NCBI GenBank assembly: GCA_026770585.1
Contig: MU647402.1
Span: 83,048-99,668 of the forward strand
Direction: 5' to 3'
DNA length: 16,621 bases
Origin: Baffinella frigidus
Lineage: Eukaryota > Cryptophyceae > Cryptomonadales > Baffinellaceae
The notes below the pieces were generated by a model, which was not told where the DNA came from, did not search any database, and saw only the letters and a program-made list of their open reading frames with translations. Within the stretch, counting starts at the first letter, position 1, and each line of letters starts with the position of its first letter. Positions 14,477-16,621 of the stretch are shown piece after piece. Position numbers and translations under genes: made by a program.

Positions 14477-16325
14477 TACCCTCAACCCTCCACCCTCCAC
14501 CCTACATCCTAAAAGTGTAGTAAACGGTGCACCCCCAAACCGTGAAATGTAAACCCTCGCCCCTCAACCCTCCAACCTCACCCCGAACCCATGCACTGAA
14601 CGCGAACCCGCACAGCAGGCACCTGCAGCACCCACATCGCCGACAGGGAAGTTGGCGGTGGCGGCAGGCACGTCGCGGGAGTTTGTGGACCTTCTTGCCT
14701 CGCCCTGCCCAGACACAGCCTCGGTAGGGGCACATACATGGCGGCCGTGTTGGTAGTAATGAACCTGAACCCCAAACCCCCAAACCCTGAACCATAAACC
14801 CAAACCGTGACCCCCAGGCAGCAGCACCCACCTCGCCGACAGGGAAGTTGGCGGTGGCGGCAGGGGCGTCGCGGGAGGCGGTGGACCTTCTTGGGAAGCT
14901 CCGCGCACAGCAGAAGGTACCCCCGTCACGCTTGACAAGCGAGAATGCGACACGGTAGTGCATTCCGTAACACTTCTCTGCGCGCCGCTCTAGCAAAATC
15001 AGGCCTCTTTCTTTGAAGGGAGGCGGTGGATCTGCATGCGAAGGTCCGCGCACAGCACAAGGTACCTCCGTTACGCGTGACTCAGTGTTGCATTCCGCAG
15101 CACCCTGAACGCTCGAGCCATAAAGGGGCCTATCTCTCGTATGATATACCGTCAACGCGACTGACCATTGACGCGACTGCCCTCGTGGGAGGCGGTGGAT
15201 CTGCCTGCTAATCTCCGCGCGTAGCCAAAGGTGTGGCGTTTCGGGGGGAGGGGGAGGGGGGAGGGTTTGGGAGTTGGGGTTCAGGGGGCTAAGCTGTGCG
15301 CGCAGCAGAACGTATTTGCGTCCTGCTTGACATAGTGTTGCGTTCCGCAGCACCCTTCTCTGCGCGGGTGCCGCACTTCTCTGCGCGCTGCTCTGGCAAT
15401 ACAGCGCTCGCCTCTCAGGGAATCGGAGCCCAAGGTCTAATTTCTCAAGGGAAAGCTCCAGTTGCAGATGGGAGCGACTTTTTACAACAAAAAGCTTTTA
15501 TTGCGTATTGCTTTATTTCTACATGTAGAAATATCTCTCTCGTCTGGCAGGCGCACGACACCTGAAACCCTCAACCACCCCACACCCCACACCCCACACC
15601 CCACACCCCACACCCCAAACCCTACTAACAGGCGCAGGAGGGAGAGTGAAATTCCTCTATTGAATATGACCCATTCAATGGTTGATAAATTGTATCTGCA
15701 TACGTTTGAATATTGCGGAGATGATGCCGATCAGACGTATGTAGAATATATGAATGAAATCCATGATGTGTTAATTGATAGTATGAAATGTCGCAGGAGT
15801 CGCAGGAGTCTCTCCTGGTCAAACAGTAGCAGGAGCCCTACACACTCAACCCTCAACCACCCTAGACCCTAAACCCTAAACCGCCCTGAACCCTGAAACC
15901 CAAACCCCACACCCCACACCCCACACCCCACACCCCAAACCCCAAACCCCGAAACCCTCCAAACAGGCGCAGGAGACGCAGCAGGCGATAATGGTCAAAC
16001 AGCAGCAGGAGCTCGCACGTCAGCAGCAGGTTGCGAGCCCCGTCCCCGCCCCACTAGTTTTTCTCACTCAGGTTGCGAGCCCCCACCCGTGCCACTCTTC
16101 CATCCCCGTGCCACTTGTTTCACACTTGGGTAGCGAGCCCCCCCCCCGGTGCCACTCTTTCGTTAGGTTGTGAGCCCACCTCCCCGTGCCACTGTTTTAC
16201 TCAGGTTGCGAGCCCCACCCCGTGCCACTTTCTTGACCCAGGTTGCGATACCCGTTGAGCGCAGGAGCTGAATGTGGCGCGTGCTGGGGGCAACGGCAAC
16301 GGCTCTTCCCCCGCGCGCTCGAACG
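7920..16325 (+). CDS. Gene B: TPR co-chaperone-like protein, 3' end beyond the window
   Basis: Spliced from 7920-7985, 8182-8255, 9401-9510, 10054-10148, 11148-11215, 12112-12166, 13039-13110, 14818-14916, 15967-16029 and 16265-16325: 763 nt, 254 codons plus one base, one open frame. Residues about 11-115 form an N-terminal TPR domain (RGNRMFAQGDFSGAI, YTEAI, NRSAAYIAMELYKTAI, DPSCTKAWERKGQAL). Residues 116-200 are a Ser/Pro/Ala/Gly linker, 201-234 a charged then Gln-rich helix likely to coil, and 235-254 Gly/Asn/Ser-rich. Compared with Hop TPR1 (clamp K8, N12, N43, K73, R77), N17, N48, K78 and R82 match and the first Lys is Leu13. I infer binding to an EEVD-like C terminus of Hsp70/Hsp90. 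The Hop, SGT1 or other TPR subfamily is undecided. Confidence 0.85.
8182..8255 (+). CDS. Gene B exon 2 (residues 23-46)
   Basis: 74 nt, acceptor caaatcag, donor CTCTG|gtactc, leaving phase 2. Encodes GDFSGAIVHYTEAI then DDDDTDVTAL, helix B of TPR 1 plus an acidic loop. The split codon TG|C gives Cys47, so exon 3 continues as ALCNRSAAY, the usual helix A of TPR 2. Confidence 0.85.
8274..8433. repeat. Small inverted-repeat element with perfect central hairpin
   Basis: Ends gccacaggggaagt and acttcccctggggc are inverted with one mismatch. Inside, aaagtagcggaagca / tgcttccgctacttt (8383-8414) is a perfect 15-bp stem. It begins 19 nt after the donor of gene B exon 2. Confidence 0.65.
8561..8759. 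mobile_element. MITE-like element with 28-bp terminal inverted repeats
   Basis: Left end atattaatgcaaaaagctta plus cgttaacg; right end is its reverse complement with one mismatch in 28. 199 bp, AT-rich interior, no ORF; an internal palindrome gaccccttaaggggtc follows the left end. Family unknown; target duplication not clear. Confidence 0.75.
8838..8961. repeat. Foldback element family H, copy 2 (long arms)
   Basis: Arms run from gagtattcaagttcaatacg through atctggcaacgaaaattac and back. The core resembles copy 1, but the outer 25 bp of each arm are unique to this copy. Confidence 0.75.
8987..9068. repeat. Foldback element family H, copy 3
   Basis: tctggccaacgcaaattac ... tgtgtagaaaactgtgttgcc around gctttactattaccagtatg; the right arm is decayed. 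25 bp from copy 2. Confidence 0.65.
9183..9240. repeat. Foldback element family H, copy 4 (left arm lost)
   Basis: Retains gctttactattaccagtatg and a decayed right arm (gcagcaactttcgtgg). It starts inside a decayed copy of gene B exon 3. Confidence 0.55.
9346..9393. repeat. (CT)n microsatellite at gene B exon 3 acceptor
   Basis: About 24 CT units ending 8 nt before exon 3. A matching (GA)n tract lies at 9523-9615 on the other side, so the transcript of the intron-exon-intron unit could fold with exon 3 in the loop. Confidence 0.8.
9401..9510 (+). CDS. Gene B exon 3, intact copy (residues 47-84)
   Basis: 110 nt, acceptor tggggcag directly after a (CT)n tract, donor GCAAAG|gtgtgt, phase 1. 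Encodes NRSAAYIAMELYKTAI, KDADAALAVDPS and CTKAWERK. This is TPR 2 and the start of TPR 3, with clamp residues N48, K78 and R82. The (CT)n tract probably acts as a very long polypyrimidine tract. Confidence 0.9.
9523..9615. repeat. (GA)n tract downstream of gene B exon 3
   Basis: Imperfect GA repeat between the intact exon 3 and its frameshifted copy, complementary to the (CT)n at 9346-9393. Confidence 0.75.
9612..9708 (+). pseudogene. Second copy of gene B exon 3, frameshifted
   Basis: The last 70 nt are nearly identical to exon 3 (TAMKDADSALAVDPS, CTKAWERK) and end at a good donor (gtgaga). The 5' part is 13 nt shorter and, if spliced from gggacag, meets a TGA at once. (GA)n flanks it. Probably a broken tandem duplicate. 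Confidence 0.65.
9948..9968 (+). pseudogene. Partial copy of gene B exon 4 start
   Basis: ggggcag followed by the first 20 nt of exon 4 (QALEA), then an 18-bp minisatellite. Its distance to the intact exon (106 nt) is not a multiple of three, so using this acceptor and reading on would shift the frame. Confidence 0.55.
9961..10047 (+). repeat. 18-bp minisatellite before gene B exon 4
   Basis: Between four and five units of ggcacggttcacactcaa, running from the partial exon 4 copy to the true exon 4 acceptor. Confidence 0.8.
10054..10148 (+). CDS. Gene B exon 4, intact copy (residues 84-115)
   Basis: 95 nt, acceptor acccggcag, donor CTCCAG|gtaccg, phase 1 to 0. Encodes QALEAQGKKTSALEAWKQGL then LQGGDLDSYLQ, the last TPR helix pair. 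Completion of Gly84 from AAA G|GG confirms the exon 3/exon 4 junction. Confidence 0.88.
10206..10660 (+). pseudogene. Three or four decayed copies of gene B exon 4 end
   Basis: The WKQGLLQGGDLDSYLQ|gtac end of exon 4 recurs in part at 10206-10225, 10300-10342, 10474-10523 and 10617-10656, each with the Gly run altered and frames broken but with CTCCAG|gt kept. Between them lies a repeat of the type cctgaactagtcaaa and gtcaaacacgtgga. Confidence 0.6.
10833..10950. repeat. Foldback element family H, copy 5
   Basis: Core gaaatttactacacag ... gtgtagtaattttc with outer arms acttttaatcttaaaaaaat / ctcagtttttttaattaaaag that pair imperfectly with each other and are not seen in other copies. Its centre (acgatttttactagtaatat) matches copy 7. 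Confidence 0.72.
10973..11042 (+). pseudogene. Duplicate of gene B exon 5 without donor
   Basis: Same acceptor (attgatgcag) and nearly the same 65 nt as exon 5, but the donor position reads ccactaatc instead of ccatgtac. It lies directly after the foldback element at 10833-10950. Confidence 0.65.
11148..11215 (+). CDS. Gene B exon 5, copy with donor (residues 116-137)
   Basis: 68 nt, acceptor tcgatgcag, donor CCCAT|gtacac, phase 0 to 2. Encodes VLSRLGISSSPSSLRSSPAP then SP; start of the Ser/Pro linker. Confidence 0.75.
11219..11480. repeat. CCCTAAA-like repeats in gene B intron 5
   Basis: aaaccctaaaccct and aaaccccaaacccc units. The C-rich strand is the sense strand of gene B. It fills the space between exon 5 and exon 6 copy a. 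Confidence 0.75.
11492..11543 (+). CDS. Gene B exon 6, alternative copy a
   Basis: 52 nt, acceptor cgaaatcag, donor GCCACG|gtatcc, same phases as copy c and one Gly codon fewer: RSPGGGGGGRFAASPAT. Either copy could be used; using both would break the frame, because each enters in phase 2 and leaves in phase 0. So they would have to be mutually exclusive if both are spliced. Confidence 0.5.
11560..11652. repeat. (GA)n/(GGGAGA)n tract after exon 6 copy a
   Basis: gggagagagggagaga units. Similar tracts follow copies b (11949-12058) and c (12180-12384), so the tract is part of the duplicated exon 6 unit. Confidence 0.75.
11731..11871. mobile_element. Foldback element family H, copy 6, with target duplication
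   Basis: 141 bp, ends taatctcc and ggagatta, about 60-bp imperfect arms around the family core (aacgaaatttactacacaa ... cgtgtagtgattttcgttgcc). GACC precedes (11727-11730) and follows (11872-11875) it. The sister sequence at 12106-12120 shows the site without insert, ggaccaggaag. Confidence 0.8.
11876..11936 (+). pseudogene. Gene B exon 6 copy b, acceptor destroyed by element insertion
   Basis: Exon body and donor (CCACG|gtacac) resemble copies a and c, but the acceptor ccggacc-ag is split by the 141-bp hairpin element at 11731-11871 and no AG now directly precedes the exon. Confidence 0.6.
11949..12058. repeat. (GGGAGA)n tract after exon 6 copy b
   Basis: Imperfect purine repeat, sense strand purine-rich; open frames across it on both strands are repeat translations. 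Confidence 0.75.
12112..12166 (+). CDS. Gene B exon 6, copy c (residues 138-156)
   Basis: 55 nt, acceptor ccggaccag, donor GCCGCG|gtgtgt, phase 2 to 0. Encodes KSPGGGGGGGRFAASPAA; the split codon AT|G gives Met138. Low complexity makes the product weak evidence alone, but phase, acceptor and donor fit and are kept in a sister copy (11492-11543). Confidence 0.6.
12180..12384. repeat. (GA)n tract after exon 6 copy c
   Basis: GA repeat interrupted by gagcgagag units. After it, 12385-12490 shows no clear exon; ctggacgctcccagcgtccag (12464-12484) is a small perfect hairpin. Confidence 0.75.
12574..12681. repeat. Foldback element family H, copy 7
   Basis: aatttataaactggat and atccagtttataaatt form outer arms around aatgaaatttactacacata ... 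gcgtgtagtaattttgatt. Outer arms are again private to this copy. Confidence 0.75.
12742..12941. mobile_element. Foldback element with 78-bp near-perfect arms
   Basis: gttagagcggttttctcatc ... (12742-12819) is repeated inverted at 12864-12941 with one mismatch seen. The loop is about 44 nt (acgtttttgtcaaaacataa and on). No ORF; near identity of the arms means recent formation or arm-to-arm gene conversion. Lies in gene B intron 6. Confidence 0.8.
13039..13110 (+). CDS. Gene B exon 7 (residues 157-180)
   Basis: 72 nt, acceptor cccgaccag, donor CCCGCA|gtacgc, phase 0 to 0. Encodes ASPAASGTPARRSTSTQPAF then TSPA, a Ser/Thr/Pro/Ala linker of the same character as exons 5 and 6. Confidence 0.65.
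13208..13320. repeat. Foldback element with nearly no loop
   Basis: ccctcgcagtctgggcaaat ... aaggccgtcgga meets tccgacggcctccaagggga ... gggcaaatc complement at 13266/13267. Central 12-bp pairing is perfect; outer arms have several mismatches. Between exon 7 and its partial copy. Confidence 0.75.
13326..13360 (+). pseudogene. Partial copy of gene B exon 7 (3' half)
   Basis: Repeats the STSTQPA(C)TSPA|gtac end of exon 7 with few changes; the 5' half and acceptor are missing. It directly follows the foldback at 13208-13320. Confidence 0.6.
13370..14145. repeat. Degenerate CCCTAAA/CCCTCAA repeats, gene B intron 7
   Basis: aaccctccaccctc, cccgaaaccc and ataaaccataaacc units between exon 8 scraps. 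Sense strand is C-rich. aaaacggctccaagaacgagc is tandemly repeated at 13853-13893. Confidence 0.65.
13598..13790 (+). pseudogene. Two short copies of gene B exon 8 start
   Basis: At 13598-13640 the strand reads AAEPTSPRGKLA then a possible gt donor; at 13744-13785 it reads AAAEKTSPTG and then diverges. Both follow an intron end of type cccccag. The first could still be a 12-codon cassette. Confidence 0.5.
14151..14249 (+). CDS. Exon 8-like cassette 1 of gene B (in frame, optional)
   Basis: Acceptor cacagcag, 33 open codons (AAAAPTSPTGKLAARAS, RGAVDLRASPCPDTAS), donor CCTCG|gtaggg, phase 0 to 0. It could be included between exons 7 and 8 without shifting the frame, adding another copy of the APTSPTGKLA motif. 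Its use is inferred only from open frame and borders. Confidence 0.4.
14347..14412 (+). pseudogene. Truncated copy of gene B exon 8
   Basis: Same acceptor and first 22 codons as exon 8, through GASRE, then tgcctagccg introduces a stop where the intact exon continues AVDLL. It is the counterpart of exon 8 in the upstream half of the 470-bp duplication. Confidence 0.6.
14619..14723 (+). CDS. Exon 8-like cassette 2 of gene B (in frame, optional)
   Basis: Acceptor cacagcag, 35 open codons (APAAPTSPTGKLAVAAGTSR, EFVDLLASPCPDTAS), same CCTCG|gtaggg donor as cassette 1, phase 0 to 0. The pair belongs to a larger tandem duplication with a period of about 470 bp. Confidence 0.4.
14818..14916 (+). CDS. 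Gene B exon 8, intact copy (residues 181-213)
   Basis: 99 nt, acceptor acccccag, donor CAGAAG|gtaccc, phase 0 to 0. Encodes AAAPTSPTGKLAVAAGASRE then AVDLLGKLRAQQK. The second half is a predicted charged helix leading into the Gln-rich helix of exon 9. It is the last of six related 5' copies and the first of four related 3' copies. Confidence 0.8.
15020..15311 (+). pseudogene. Three copies of gene B exon 8 end
   Basis: EAVDLHAKVRAQHK|gtacct (15020-15061), EAVDLPANLRA-stop-PK|gtgtgg (15189-15230) and AKLCAQQN|gtattt (15288-15311) repeat the end of exon 8 with its donor. Each is followed by a related block containing cttgac and gttgcattccgcagcaccc. The first copy is undamaged but has no acceptor at the matching place. 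Confidence 0.6.
15241..15290 (+). repeat. G-rich tract in gene B intron 8
   Basis: Runs of four to six G separated by A (ggggggagggggaggggg), then tttgggagttggggttcaggg. Could fold as a quadruplex in the transcript. One of few G-rich stretches on the sense strand. Confidence 0.6.
15551..15832 (+). pseudogene. Decayed copies of gene B exon 9
   Basis: Acceptor plus exon start (cag followed by gcgca) recurs at 15551 and 15631, and 15792-15832 carries QESQESLLVKQ-stop-QEP, homologous to QETQQAIMVKQQQEL. All have stops or lose homology. Confidence 0.5.
15580..15960. repeat. ccccacacc repeats around exon 9 scraps
   Basis: accccacaccccacacc at 15580-15618 and 15904-15940, with aaaccctaaaccct near 15865. 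The AT-rich 15650-15785 between them is unlike its surroundings and has no recognised function. Confidence 0.65.
15967..16029 (+). CDS. Gene B exon 9 (residues 214-234)
   Basis: 63 nt, acceptor ccaaacag, donor CAGCAG|gttgcg, phase 0 to 0. Encodes AQETQQAIMVKQQQELARQQ and a final Gln, a Gln-rich helix likely to form a coiled coil with the end of exon 8. Confidence 0.78.
16028..16250 (+). repeat. 38-48 bp tandem repeat in gene B intron 9
   Basis: Six units of type ggttgcgagccccaccccgt plus gccactttttctca, beginning exactly at the exon 9 donor. Each unit repeats the cagg-ttgcg donor-like word, so the donor itself is the repeated edge. Confidence 0.75.
16265..16325 (+). CDS. Gene B exon 10 (residues 235-254, continues)
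   Basis: 61 nt, acceptor tgagcgcag, donor GAACG|gtgcgt, leaving phase 1. Encodes ELNVARAGGNGNGSSPARSN. No stop is reached, so the gene continues past the window. A partial copy with NGNATSPAR follows at about 16440-16471. Confidence 0.7.
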
Positions 16326-16511
16326 GTGCGTCGAGAGAGTGTTCTTTTGCACCATTTGGCGTTCAGGGGTGAGAGTTGAGTGTTGCGCGGGTAGGGGTCA
16401 TGGGGTTGAGGGGTTAGAGGATAGGGGTTATGGGGCCGGGGGCAACGGCAACGCCACCTCCCCCGCTCGAACGGTGGTGCGTTGAGAGGCCCCCCTTCCA
16501 TACCGTCAACT

Positions 16512-16621
<110 letters not shown>

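Larger units (their letters stand above)
14048..14890 (+). repeat. Tandem duplication with 470-bp period
   Basis: 14048-14420 and about 14517-14890 share cctaaa-gtgt-gt, the exon 8 cassette, tcgccctgcccagacacagc, gcggccgtgttggtagtaat and the second exon 8 copy in the same order. In the downstream unit the second copy is the intact exon 8. Confidence 0.75.

Noticed and set aside
14502-15353. 283-residue minus-strand open frame
   Set aside because: Antisense to exon 8 copies; repeats follow the duplicated DNA, with no codon-level conservation. The plus-strand reading joins exons 7 and 9 in phase.

Overview
The window is nuclear DNA of a eukaryote, probably a flagellated alga or similar protist with TTTAGGG-type telomere repeats. 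It has no bacterial operons. It has short GC-rich exons with clear GT/AG borders, long introns full of degenerate TTTAGGG/CCCTAAA-like DNA, GA/CT and TA microsatellites, and many foldback (hairpin) elements. The species cannot be named from this sequence. Most long open frames here are translations of simple repeats or antisense shadows. The real genes had to be assembled by hand from exons whose splice phases fit.

Two divergent (head-to-head) genes were reconstructed. Gene A (minus strand, start 7413, stop 2367) has seven exons totalling 624 nt, giving a complete 207-residue protein that I do not recognise; its style weakly suggests a small axonemal or structural protein. Gene B (plus strand, start 7920, running off the right end) has at least ten exons totalling 763 nt, or 254 residues so far. 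It begins with an N-terminal TPR domain of the Hop/STI1 type (co-chaperone clamp residues N17, N48, K78, R82), followed by a Ser/Pro/Ala/Gly-rich linker, a Gln-rich helix and a Gly/Asn/Ser-rich segment. About 506 bp separate the two start codons, which suggests a shared bidirectional promoter.

Layout. 1-2056: intergenic, with palindromic repeats, tandem repeats and two decayed copies of gene A's last exon. 2057-2366: a third, open copy of that exon. 2367-7413: gene A. 7414-7919: intergenic/promoter. 7920-16325 and beyond: gene B. 16515-16621: (TA)n.

The most striking property is that most exons sit among several partial, decayed tandem copies of themselves ('exon debris'), in both genes. Some copies are still open, in phase and bordered by AG and GT (two copies of gene B exon 6; two cassette-like relatives of gene B exon 8; one spare copy of gene A's last exon), so alternative splicing or variable linker length is possible. 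The introns also hold a family of hairpin elements. One of these can be dated relative to exon duplication, because filled and empty versions of the same site lie about 240 bp apart.
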